Shown here: positions 17,108 through 25,741 of the stretch, piece by piece
How positions within the stretch are numbered: the first letter of the stretch is position 1
Layout of the letters: each line of letters starts with the position of its first letter
Source: Sulfurovum sp.
GTDB lineage: Bacteria; Campylobacterota; Campylobacteria; Campylobacterales; Sulfurovaceae
Assembly (NCBI GenBank): GCA_016744875.1
Contig: JADGDL010000005.1
Span: 1 to 64,000 of the forward strand
DNA length: 64,000 nucleotides
Direction of reading: 5' to 3'
Made by a program: the position numbers and the translations under genes
The notes under the pieces: model-generated
The model's database searches: none
What the model saw: the letters and a program-made list of their open reading frames with translations, nothing else
Told to the model about the DNA's origin: nothing

Positions 17108-19933
17108 ATGGCAGTAAAAAAGCAAGATATGATACATGTATATGGTGCAAAAGAGAATAACTTAAAAAATATAGATATAACCATCCCTAAAAATAAATTG
17201 GTAGTGGTCACAGGTATCTCTGGTTCTGGAAAATCTACTTTGGCTTTTTCTACCCTTTATGCTGAAGGGCAACGCCGTTACATAGAGTCTCTCTCCTCTT
17301 ATGCCAGACAATTTTTAGGTCGTGTAGGTAAACCTGATGTGGATAAGATAGAAGGGCTTACCCCTGCCATCGCCATAGACCAGAAAACAACGTCTAAGAA
17401 CCCGCGCTCTACAGTGGGAACGATCACAGAAATTTATGACTACCTGAGATTACTTTTTTCTCGTGTGGGTGAACAGCACTGTCATGAATGTGGTAAGCCT
17501 ATCTCTTCTATGTCTGCTTCAGACATTATCGAAGAGGTACTAAAGTTGCCAAATGGGGCAAAGCTTGTTATCATGGCGCCTTTGGTGAAAGAGAAAAAAG
17601 GTACTTTTGCAGATATGCTTGAATCCTTACGTCATAAAGGGTATGTACGTGCCATGATAGACGGTGTGATGGTACGTTTAGATGATGAGATAGAACTTTC
17701 AAAGACTAAAAAACATACCATTAAAGTGGTAGTGGACAGGGTAGTTGTTAAAGAAGAGAGTCGTGATCGTATAGGGCAGGATGTTGAAAAAGCACTGAAA
17801 GAATCTTATGGTGAGATGGAGATAGAGGTGCTGAACTATGAAGAGGTTGATTTTGAACGCCAGCATATGCATTACTCTGAACATCTAGCATGTTTTGATT
17901 GTAAACTCTCTTTTGAACCGCTTGAACCGGTAAGTTTTTCGTTTAACTCACCAAAGGGGGCTTGTCCTACCTGTGATGGATTGGGTATCCGTTATGCCAT
18001 AGACCTTAAAAAAGTGATAGATCAGGAACTTTGTATCGACAAAGGTGCTGTAAAGATCATGTATGGGTTTAATAAAAGCTATTATACGAAGTTCCTTAAT
18101 GCTTTTTGTGAACAAAATGACATAAACATTAAAACACCGTATGGTGAACTTGAGTCCCATCTGCAAAAAGCTATACTCTATGGTAATGGCGGTACAGTAG
18201 ACTTTACATGGAAACGACACAAGCTCAAACGTGAATGGCCGGGCGTAGTTAAGTTTGCACATGATATGTTCAAAGATGAGAAAGATCTCTCAGAGTACAT
18301 GACAGAAAAAGTGTGTGATAAATGTGATGGTCACCGTCTGAGACCACGTTCTTTAGCTGTCAAGATAGAAGGTAAAAATATCGCAGATATCATCGATATG
18401 CCTATAGAAAAATCTTATGCACTCTTTTCAGATGAAGAAAGCTTTTCACATTTGACAGAACAACAAAAAATGATAGCCGAGTCCATACTAAAAGAGCTAT
18501 ATGAGAGACTTTACTTTTTACATGATGTAGGGTTGGGGTATATTACTTTAAGCCGTGATGCAAGAAGTATCTCCGGTGGGGAAGCACAGCGTATACGTAT
18601 TGCTTCTCAGATAGGTTCAGGACTTACGGGAGTGATGTATGTACTTGATGAACCAAGTATCGGGCTGCATGAACGTGACACGATGAAGCTCATTCGTACA
18701 TTGAACTCTTTACGTGATAAGGGTAACTCGGTGATAGTAGTTGAGCATGATAAAGAGACTATTTTGGCAGCTGACTACATCATAGACATTGGTCCTGGAG
18801 CAGGAGAATTTGGTGGTGAAGTGGTTTTTGCCGGAGATGCCAAGAAACTTGCGAAGGCAAAGACTTTAACTGCTGATTATATGTATGGTAAAAAAGATAT
18901 AACTTACTCTCATGATAACCTTCAAAAAGAGTGGATAGAGATAAAGAATGTAACACTGAACAATATAGAAAAACTCGATACAAAGATACCTCTGCAAAAC
19001 TTTGTATGTATCACCGGAGTGAGTGGGTCTGGTAAATCATCGTTGATCCTTCAAACACTGTTACCAGTAGCAAGAGAGTTACTTAATCGTGCTAAAAAGG
19101 TCAATAAAGTAGATGGTGTTGAGATCACCGGCTTAGAGAAGCTTGATAAAGTGATCTATCTGGATCAAAGTCCTATAGGACGAACTCCACGTTCAAATCC
19201 TGCTACCTATACAGGTATCATGGATGAGATCCGTAAACTGTTCGCTCAGACGAAAGAAGCAGAACTGCGTGGTTACAAGATAGGACGTTTTTCTTTTAAT
19301 GTAAAAGGCGGACGCTGTGAAAAGTGTCAGGGTGACGGACAGATAAAGATAGAGATGCATTTCCTTCCTGATGTACTTGTAAGCTGTGATGCCTGTGACG
19401 GTACACGTTACAATGCGCAGACAAGAGAAGTCCTCTATAAAGGTAAATCTATAGCAGATGTACTTGCTATGTCAGTTGGGGAAGCACTGGAATTCTTTAA
19501 AGCTATTCCGATGATAGCCGTGAAGTTGAAGACACTTACAGATGTTGGACTTGATTACATTACTTTAGGACAAAATGCAACCACCGTCTCAGGAGGTGAA
19601 GCACAGCGTATCAAACTCTCCAAAGAGTTAAGCCGTAAAGATACGGGTCAAACACTCTACATATTGGATGAACCAACTACAGGGCTTCACTTTGCCGATG
19701 TAGATAGATTGACAGGTGTGCTACATCACTTGGTGGAACTTGGTAACTCTGTAGTGGTCATAGAACACAATCTCGATATGGTTAAAAATGCGGATTACAT
19801 CATAGATATGGGACCTGAAGGTGGAAATAAAGGTGGACTTATTATTGCGGAAGGAAGTCCGGAGAAGTTGGCTGCTGAATTTAAAGAGACAGGGTCTTAT
19901 ACAGGTGAATATTTGGCTAAAGAGTTGAGTTAA
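17108..19933 (+). CDS. uvrA: Excinuclease ABC subunit A
   Basis: The 941-residue protein has two ABC ATPase halves with Walker A GISGSGKST (near residue 35) and GVSGSGKSS (near residue 636), and signature motifs ISGGEAQRI and VSGGEAQRI. Zinc modules are visible as CFDCKL...CPTCDG and CEKCQGDG...CDACDG. UvrA finds DNA damage and loads UvrB. Length and motifs are complete. It is followed after two bases by a DUF445 gene on the same strand. Confidence 0.98.
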   Translation: MAVKKQDMIHVYGAKENNLKNIDITIPKNKLVVVTGISGSGKSTLAFSTLYAEGQRRYIESLSSYARQFLGRVGKPDVDKIEGLTPAIAIDQKTTSKNPRSTVGTITEIYDYLRLLFSRVGEQHCHECGKPISSMSASDIIEEVLKLPNGAKLVIMAPLVKEKKGTFADMLESLRHKGYVRAMIDGVMVRLDDEIELSKTKKHTIKVVVDRVVVKEESRDRIGQDVEKALKESYGEMEIEVLNYEEVDFERQHMHYSEHLACFDCKLSFEPLEPVSFSFNSPKGACPTCDGLGIRYAIDLKKVIDQELCIDKGAVKIMYGFNKSYYTKFLNAFCEQNDINIKTPYGELESHLQKAILYGNGGTVDFTWKRHKLKREWPGVVKFAHDMFKDEKDLSEYMTEKVCDKCDGHRLRPRSLAVKIEGKNIADIIDMPIEKSYALFSDEESFSHLTEQQKMIAESILKELYERLYFLHDVGLGYITLSRDARSISGGEAQRIRIASQIGSGLTGVMYVLDEPSIGLHERDTMKLIRTLNSLRDKGNSVIVVEHDKETILAADYIIDIGPGAGEFGGEVVFAGDAKKLAKAKTLTADYMYGKKDITYSHDNLQKEWIEIKNVTLNNIEKLDTKIPLQNFVCITGVSGSGKSSLILQTLLPVARELLNRAKKVNKVDGVEITGLEKLDKVIYLDQSPIGRTPRSNPATYTGIMDEIRKLFAQTKEAELRGYKIGRFSFNVKGGRCEKCQGDGQIKIEMHFLPDVLVSCDACDGTRYNAQTREVLYKGKSIADVLAMSVGEALEFFKAIPMIAVKLKTLTDVGLDYITLGQNATTVSGGEAQRIKLSKELSRKDTGQTLYILDEPTTGLHFADVDRLTGVLHHLVELGNSVVVIEHNLDMVKNADYIIDMGPEGGNKGGLIIAEGSPEKLAAEFKETGSYTGEYLAKELS

Positions 19934-19935
19934 GA

Positions 19936-20640
19936 ATGTCTAAGTCTCTTATAACTGATATTGTATCTATCGTGTTGATCGCAACATCATTTGTTGTGCC
20001 TTTGCCGTATCACAATGCATTGTTATATACAGGTTTATTTGCGCTTTCTGGTGCGCTAACCAACCAAATTGCTATTCATATGCTTTTTGAAAGAGTACCG
20101 TTACTCTATGGTTCTGGTGTGATTGAGAAGAATTTTACTACGTTTAAGGCATCCATACATACTATGATCATGAAACAGTTTTTTACCAAAGAACAGCTTG
20201 GAGATTTTTTTGCAAAAGAGGAACAAAAGATAGATCTTGCACCCTTGGTAGACAGGGCTGACTTCTCACCAGCTTTTGATGCACTTTCTAAAACAGTGAT
20301 GGAGTCTAAATTTGGTGGAGCCATTCAAATGTTTGGGGGTGAGGAAGCATTGGAAGATCTACGTGATCCTTTTTCAAGAAAACTAAAGTCTGCAGTGAGT
20401 TCCATCGTCTCATCATCTACATTTAAGACACAGGTAGACCATCATATCCAAAATTCTGCACTTAGTGATGATATGATCGCTTCTGTTGAAAGTCTCATCA
20501 CAAAAAGACTGGACGAACTTACTCCAAAGATGGTCAAGGAGTTGATTCAGGAACTCATTAAAGAACACTTGGGGTGGTTAGTTGTCTGGGGTGGTGTCTT
20601 TGGTGGGCTCATAGGGCTTGTATCTTCGTTCATAATTTAG
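19936..20640 (+). CDS. DUF445 membrane protein
   Basis: The 234-residue protein has two hydrophobic segments at the N-terminus (residues 8-45) and one at the C-terminus, with a helical middle. The segment GALTNQIAIHMLFERVPLLYG followed by GVIEKNF is characteristic of DUF445 (YheB-like) membrane proteins, whose function is not established. It starts two bases after uvrA stops and is probably co-transcribed, which need not mean a repair role. Confidence 0.8.
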   Translation: MSKSLITDIVSIVLIATSFVVPLPYHNALLYTGLFALSGALTNQIAIHMLFERVPLLYGSGVIEKNFTTFKASIHTMIMKQFFTKEQLGDFFAKEEQKIDLAPLVDRADFSPAFDALSKTVMESKFGGAIQMFGGEEALEDLRDPFSRKLKSAVSSIVSSSTFKTQVDHHIQNSALSDDMIASVESLITKRLDELTPKMVKELIQELIKEHLGWLVVWGGVFGGLIGLVSSFII

Positions 20641-20786
20641 TAATAGTATATCAAGAAGAATTTATTGCTTCTACTGGATTAGATAATCTACTTTCCTGTT
20701 ATGTAGGACTAATCCTATAGATTGAAGACTAAGTTTGTCAGTATAATTTCCCAATAGTATAGAAAACTAGACAAGAGGTTAAGGTT

Positions 20787-21254
20787 ATGACAAGAGCAGG
20801 AATACTCCAGGAAACAACAAAAGCAAAAATTGCCCATAAGCGTTGGGTTAAGAGAGCAGATCATTTGATCTCAGGATTACCTGTAGAAAAAGAATTTATT
20901 CCTTTAGAAGCTACAGAATGTGGTTTTGGTAAGTGGTTATATTCTCAGGGAACAAAATTAAGAATGATGGATTCTGCAAAAAATATTATCGATGAAATTG
21001 AAGAACATCATGATGAACTTCATGCTACTTACAGTCAAATTTATAAAATATTTTTTATTACTCCTGAGAATAAAAGTTTTCTAAGTAAAGTGTTTACATT
21101 AAATAGCAAAAAAGTGTCTACTAAGGGTAGAGAAATGGCAAAATTATATTTTAGACAGATTGAGAGATCTTCAGATGAATTACTAAGTCTCTTAGATAAA
21201 TTAGAAGAAGCAACTGTCCACTTAACATACGAACAACTTATTAGTGCAAAATAA
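20787..21254 (+). CDS. Stand-alone CZB (chemoreceptor zinc-binding) domain protein
   Basis: The 155-residue soluble protein shows the CZB pattern: His17 in AHKRW, Cys45 in ECGFGKWLY, and His75/His79 in EEHHDELH, the 3His/Cys zinc site. In receptors and diguanylate cyclases this domain senses zinc or, through the zinc-bound thiolate, hypochlorous acid. Here no transmembrane or signalling domain is attached. Residues 80-155 are helical and carry no known motif. A TATAAT at 20742-20747 could be its promoter. The gene is monocistronic, with the next gene convergent. Confidence 0.8.
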   Translation: MTRAGILQETTKAKIAHKRWVKRADHLISGLPVEKEFIPLEATECGFGKWLYSQGTKLRMMDSAKNIIDEIEEHHDELHATYSQIYKIFFITPENKSFLSKVFTLNSKKVSTKGREMAKLYFRQIERSSDELLSLLDKLEEATVHLTYEQLISAK

Positions 21255-21310
21255 ACAATAATTATGATCTAAAGGTACGATAGTTCCATTTATTTGGTAG
21301 GACTATATAT

Positions 21311-21880
21311 TTATTCATCCACGACTTTTTTTTGTGCTACCATAGAGGCTTTCATTGTTTTGGAACCATCATAATCTTCATCCCACCATTCTTGTAGATG
21401 TATGAGGTCAAATCTATCATTAAAGGCAAGCTCAAGTTCACCAACTTCCAGTAAAAAAGTACGGTTTGATGGTATTTTACTATTATCGGGGTGATAGAGA
21501 TACGTTTCATATATAAATATGCCACCAACTCTCAGGGCTTTTTCTATCTGAGGAAAGAGTGAGCGTTCTAAAAAATATGTACAAACGATGAGGTCATACT
21601 TATTCTCTTCAAGTGTATAGGTATCAAAGTCAACTTCTTTAGCATTAATATTTTCAAGGCCTTGAAGTGATTCTATGGCAGTAGAACTGATGTCAAGTGC
21701 ATCAACCTCAAAGCCCTCTGAAGCTAGATATTTACTATGTCTTCCCATACCACAAGCTATATCGAGTGCCTGTTTCCCCTTTGCTAACTTGGCATAATTT
21801 ATAATGAGATCGATGGGAGTATTGGGAATGGGGGCAGTAAGATGTTTACTGTCCCATTTTTCTTTATCTTTTTGTGCCAT
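21311..21880 (-). CDS. SAM-dependent class I methyltransferase
   Basis: Motif I is ALDIACGMGRHSKYLASEGF with the following acidic DALDIS; the SAM-binding fold resembles TehB-like or thiopurine methyltransferase-like enzymes. The 190-residue protein is one compact domain. I chose the ATG at 21880 because AAGG lies six bases upstream; a start 15 bases further up lacks one. It is divergent from exonuclease III with about 58 bases between. The substrate is unknown. Confidence 0.8.
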   Translation of the reverse strand: MAQKDKEKWDSKHLTAPIPNTPIDLIINYAKLAKGKQALDIACGMGRHSKYLASEGFEVDALDISSTAIESLQGLENINAKEVDFDTYTLEENKYDLIVCTYFLERSLFPQIEKALRVGGIFIYETYLYHPDNSKIPSNRTFLLEVGELELAFNDRFDLIHLQEWWDEDYDGSKTMKASMVAQKKVVDE

Positions 21881-21938
21881 ATTTAGCCTTATCATAGTCT
21901 ATTTTGATATTATTTTATCCAAATAACCAAGGATTTAT

Positions 21939-22709
21939 ATGGCAAACCTTACTTTTATATCATGGAATGTAAACGGCATCAGAGCAGTAGACAAAAAAGA
22001 CGCACTAAAATGGATAGATGAAGAAAATGTAGATTTTTTAGGACTACAAGAGATCAAAGCAGAAGCGGACCAGATACCAGAAGGTATTTTTGAGAGAAAC
22101 TACAAGTTCCAAAGTATTAACTCCTCTTCAAACAAGGGGCAGTCAGGTGTTGCACTTTATACAGATATGAAAGGTGAAGCATCTTCATGTGATCATGTGG
22201 ATATCTTGGATGAAGGGCGTATTAATGAGTATCATTTTGGAGATATAGCGTATTTTAACGTTTACTTTCCAAATGGACAGAGAAATGACGAACGTTTAGT
22301 ATATAAAATGGCATTTTATGACCGTTTTTTAGAGCACATTTTAGATTTGCGTAAACAGGGTAAGTCCATTGTTGTCTGTGGTGATGTAAACACAGCTCAC
22401 CATCCCATAGACCTGGCACGTCCAAAAGCCAATGAAAAAACATCAGGTTTTTTACCTATGGAACGTGAGTGGCAAGATAAATTGCTCGCTTCAGGGTTTA
22501 TAGATACTTTTAGACATGTACATGGTGACATAGTGGACCGATACAGCTGGTGGTCGTACCGAGCTGCAGCAAGAAAGAACAATGTCGGCTGGCGTATAGA
22601 TTATTTCTATGTATCAGATGATCTACAAGATAAGATCGTAGATGCAGATATTCTGGATCAAGTGATGGGTTCTGACCACTGTCCTGTCAAACTTGTGTTG
22701 GAGATTTAA
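21939..22709 (+). CDS. xth: Exodeoxyribonuclease III (AP endonuclease family 1)
   Basis: The 256-residue protein contains all family blocks: FISWNVNGIRAV, FLGLQEIKAE with the metal-binding Glu, VVCGDVNTAH, NNVGWRIDYFYVS and GSDHCPVKL with the catalytic His. It cuts at abasic sites and degrades 3' ends in base-excision repair. The length is normal. Its stop codon overlaps that of the convergent ankyrin-repeat gene by four bases. Confidence 0.97.
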   Translation: MANLTFISWNVNGIRAVDKKDALKWIDEENVDFLGLQEIKAEADQIPEGIFERNYKFQSINSSSNKGQSGVALYTDMKGEASSCDHVDILDEGRINEYHFGDIAYFNVYFPNGQRNDERLVYKMAFYDRFLEHILDLRKQGKSIVVCGDVNTAHHPIDLARPKANEKTSGFLPMEREWQDKLLASGFIDTFRHVHGDIVDRYSWWSYRAAARKNNVGWRIDYFYVSDDLQDKIVDADILDQVMGSDHCPVKLVLEI

Positions 22710-23164
22710 TCCAAAAACGCTAAAAATGCCTCTTGTCCAAATTTCATTGCCATCATTTTAGCGTTAACACCCCTTTTATTGGCAATGCCCTGATCACATC
22801 CTTTTTCAACGAGTATTTTCCCAAAGGTTACTTTACCATCGATCACAGCTTCCATAAGTGGTGTCCAACCTACGGCATCTGTGAAGTTTATATTTGCACC
22901 TTGGTCTATGAGGTAGTTAAAGATCTCTAACTGCTCATAACGAATGGCATTGTGGAGTAAAGATGAACCGAAGTCGCCTTCTTCTGCACTGTTTACATCG
23001 TAACCTGATTCTATAAGTGTATTTAAAGTCTCTTTGTCACCATTTTTAATGAGATGCGCTACTACCTTAAATGTATCTATCGAACCCTCAAATCCTGCAT
23101 TTTTAAGCATATCAGTTTTGTCTGAGAGCGATGGATATTGATTTGTAAATTCTTCCAGTGTCAT
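22706..23164 (-). CDS. Ankyrin-repeat protein
   Basis: The 152-residue protein contains about three ankyrin repeats, recognisable from GSSLLHNAIRYEQLEIFNYL, then INFTDAVGWTPLMEAV and a final degenerate unit ending near DQGIANKRGV. Such repeats bind other proteins. No signal peptide is present, so it is probably cytoplasmic. It may be co-transcribed with nothing; the next leftward gene upstream starts beyond 23211. Partner unknown. Confidence 0.85.
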   Translation of the reverse strand: MTLEEFTNQYPSLSDKTDMLKNAGFEGSIDTFKVVAHLIKNGDKETLNTLIESGYDVNSAEEGDFGSSLLHNAIRYEQLEIFNYLIDQGANINFTDAVGWTPLMEAVIDGKVTFGKILVEKGCDQGIANKRGVNAKMMAMKFGQEAFLAFLD

Positions 23165-23210
23165 AGTATTCCTTATTGAATTGATAGAGTATTATAACGT
23201 AAATAGATGT

Positions 23211-23465
23211 TCAGGTTTTTGTTACATGCCACCCTTTTTCATAAGGGCATGGATATACTTGGAGTGATATATTTTTTGATGCGAGAATGTACTCGATCTC
23301 TTTTTGAGAAGTGTAGAGGTATTTACTTTCTCCAGATGAGTCCTTACAGGTACAATAATTCTTTTCTTGATCTGTTTCAGCGTTAAAAAAATGAGGTTTC
23401 TTTTGGGTATGTGATAGACGACTTTTTAAAGTTTTTAAAGTTTTTAAAAAGTCTGAGTGTTTCAT
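23211..23465 (-). CDS. Small protein with a CPxxxGWHVT C-terminus
   Basis: The 84-residue basic protein has an N-terminal helix rich in Lys and Thr, a middle YCTCKDSSGESKYLY segment and the ending YPCPYEKGWHVTKT. A C-terminal C-P-x-x-x-G-W-H-(L/V)-T pattern is seen in several small bacterial proteins of unknown function. The three cysteines could bind metal. It lies five bases downstream of the DUF1456 gene in the same direction and is probably in its operon. Confidence 0.65.
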   Translation of the reverse strand: MKHSDFLKTLKTLKSRLSHTQKKPHFFNAETDQEKNYCTCKDSSGESKYLYTSQKEIEYILASKNISLQVYPCPYEKGWHVTKT

Positions 23466-23470
23466 GGGTA

Positions 23471-23950
23471 CTAGATTTCTTCTCCAGTATAATAAAATTC
23501 ATCTAAGCCCTCTAAAAATGCCATGAGTAATTCATCTGAACAGGCTTTAAAGTTTTTATGTCCTTCTTTTCTAAAGAGAGATGCAAGTTGTTGTTTGCTG
23601 AGTTCTATATCTGCCAAACCAAAAATGATCTCTGTTTCTGACTCTTTAAGCTCTAGTGCGATACGAAGTTTTTTGAGTATCAGATTATTTGTTAGTTCTA
23701 CTGCTTCGGCTTCACTTTTCTTTTTTGGAGATGGACCTCTTTTTAGTGTTACAAGACCATCTAGAAACAGACCTAACTCTTCATATGTGCAAAGCATAAA
23801 CCCATCATCTTGACGACGTTTAAGAAGTGATTCTAAGTATGAAGGTTCCATTTTGTACTCTTCAAGCGTATAGGCGTTTATCATCTCTTCTATGGAGAGA
23901 CTAAGAGCTTTTTTAATGCGGAAGAGTATTTCATTGGTTGAGATGAGCAT
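23471..23950 (-). CDS. DUF1456 (YehS-like) protein
   Basis: The product of about 159 residues has two copies of a helical unit: NEILFRIKKALSLSIEEMI at the N-terminus and LILKKLRIALELKESETEII in the second half. The second ends with LFRKEGHKNFKACSDELLM, the typical DUF1456 block. I chose the ATG at 23950, one base after the stop of the DUF302 gene, because the longer frame would overlap that gene by 59 bases. The function is unknown. Confidence 0.85.
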   Translation of the reverse strand: MLISTNEILFRIKKALSLSIEEMINAYTLEEYKMEPSYLESLLKRRQDDGFMLCTYEELGLFLDGLVTLKRGPSPKKKSEAEAVELTNNLILKKLRIALELKESETEIIFGLADIELSKQQLASLFRKEGHKNFKACSDELLMAFLEGLDEFYYTGEEI

Positions 23951-23951
23951 A

Positions 23952-24431
23952 TTATTTAGCACCTTCTTTTTCATTTGTGGCAGTTTTTTCAGCCAAATTA
24001 GCCAAGGCATTTTTTGCTTTTTGTAGTATATTCAAACAGTTTTTATTTTTGATATTATGTTTGAGAGACCAGTATTCAGGGTTGGTGTATGTAATGGTCG
24101 TGATACCTTCATAATCTGTACTAAAGAGCATACGTAAAGGAAGATCAAGTCCCATAGAAGGGTTACAGTTCATTAACACAGTTCCCATTTTAGGGTTACC
24201 AAAAACGACTACCGTTTCGGGTTTTAAATCCATCTTTACATTTTTGGCATTGGCTTGATGGTCTATGGTACTAAAATGTACTAGGCCTTGAGACTTGATA
24301 AGCTTTTCAAGTTTAGCTACAGATGTTTTATGGTCATTTTGGCTCACAACCGTGTTAAGAAAAGTACCTTTTTTACTGTCACAACCAGTGAGAACAAATA
24401 CGATTAAAGCAAGCAATAATAATTTTTTCAT
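23952..24431 (-). CDS. DUF302-domain lipoprotein
   Basis: The N-terminus is a lipoprotein signal with lipobox LTGC (MKKLLLLALIVFVLTGC), so the mature protein is likely lipid-anchored outside the inner membrane. The DUF302 domain is visible from KLIKSQGLVHFSTIDHQANA through VVVFGNPKMGTVLM and DLPLRMLFSTDY. DUF302 proteins are periplasmic and of unclear function. It is followed immediately by the DUF1456 gene and preceded by ychF 11 bases upstream, all on one strand. Confidence 0.85.
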   Translation of the reverse strand: MKKLLLLALIVFVLTGCDSKKGTFLNTVVSQNDHKTSVAKLEKLIKSQGLVHFSTIDHQANAKNVKMDLKPETVVVFGNPKMGTVLMNCNPSMGLDLPLRMLFSTDYEGITTITYTNPEYWSLKHNIKNKNCLNILQKAKNALANLAEKTATNEKEGAK

Positions 24432-24442
24432 GTTAGAACCTT

Positions 24443-25546
24443 TTATACGTTAAATCTAAAGTGCATCACATCACCATCTTGGACGATGTACTCTTTACCT
24501 TCAAGTCTGTTCTTCCCGGCATCTTTCGCACCAGTTTCACCATTACATGCAATGTAGTCATTATAAGATATGACTTCTGCACGGATGAAGCCTTTTTCAA
24601 AGTCATTATGAATAGCTGCAGCAGCTTTTGGTGCAGTAGTGTTTTTGCGTATGGTCCATGCACGTACTTCTTTTACACCTGCAGTAAAGTAGCTCATGAG
24701 ACCCAGTTTATCAAATCCTTTGTGAATGATCTGCTCTAGTCCAGATTCAGTTACGCCAAGATCAGCAAGCATTTCATCTCTCTCATCATCATCAAAGTCT
24801 ACCATGTCTTCTTCTACTTTGGCACAGAGTTTAATAACTTCAGAGTCTCGTTCATCCGCATAGGCTTTGAGTTTTTGTACATATTCGTTATCTTCACTGA
24901 GTCCATCTTCATCTACATTTGCACCGTAGATTATAGGTTTGGATGTAAGTAGACGTAACTCTTTATTCATCGCTACAAACCCGTCAGATGCAATGTCTTC
25001 AAAAGTAGAAACCGGTGCATCATTTTCTATATGCGCAAGCAGTGCTTCAGCAACTTCTAGTTGCTCTTTTGCCTCTTTGTCATTTCCTCTGGCTTTTTTC
25101 TTAAGCATCTCTATACGTTTAAGTACTGCATCGATATCAGCAAACAAAAGCTCTTGCTCGATGATCTCAACATCACGTATAGGGTCTATGCTTCCTTCTG
25201 TGTGAACGATGTTCTCATCTTGGAAACATCTTACGATGTGTAAGATTACTTCTGTCTCACGAATGTTGCCTAAAAATTTATTTCCAAGACCTTCACCTTT
25301 ACTTGCCCCGGCTACAAGTCCTGCAATGTCTACAAAGTCCAGTGTAGAGTGTTGTATCTTTTCAGGGTTAACGATCTTAGCAAGTTCCTCTAGTCTTTTG
25401 TCAGGTACGGGTACTATAGCTTTATTTGGTTCTATAGTACAAAAAGGGTAGTTCGCACTCTCTGCATTTTGTGCTTTTGTCAATGCGTTAAAAGTTGTAG
25501 ATTTTCCTACATTTGGTAGTCCAACAAGTCCGATGCCTAATCCCAT
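24443..25546 (-). CDS. ychF: Redox-regulated ATPase YchF (Obg-family)
   Basis: The 367-residue protein has the P-loop GLPNVGKSTTFNALTKAQ, switch region DIAGLVAGASKGEGLGNKFL, and a C-terminal TGS domain ending HFRFNV. YchF prefers ATP over GTP and binds ribosomes; it acts in oxidative stress and translation. The sequence is complete and the length standard. It heads the leftward run ychF-DUF302-DUF1456-small protein. Confidence 0.97.
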   Translation of the reverse strand: MGLGIGLVGLPNVGKSTTFNALTKAQNAESANYPFCTIEPNKAIVPVPDKRLEELAKIVNPEKIQHSTLDFVDIAGLVAGASKGEGLGNKFLGNIRETEVILHIVRCFQDENIVHTEGSIDPIRDVEIIEQELLFADIDAVLKRIEMLKKKARGNDKEAKEQLEVAEALLAHIENDAPVSTFEDIASDGFVAMNKELRLLTSKPIIYGANVDEDGLSEDNEYVQKLKAYADERDSEVIKLCAKVEEDMVDFDDDERDEMLADLGVTESGLEQIIHKGFDKLGLMSYFTAGVKEVRAWTIRKNTTAPKAAAAIHNDFEKGFIRAEVISYNDYIACNGETGAKDAGKNRLEGKEYIVQDGDVMHFRFNV

Positions 25547-25741
25547 GGTATTCCTTAAGTATTATATGTATTATCGCGATTTTACCAAAATATTGGTGAA
25601 GAGGGGGTTAGTTGATGGCAGATGTGATTTTATAGATTATAATTAAAGATGAATTATGTAAAAATTGCTTATTTTACATACAGTTTTAGATATTATTAAT
25701 GCATAAAAATATATACAATAAAGAAAAACGGGATAGAAGAA

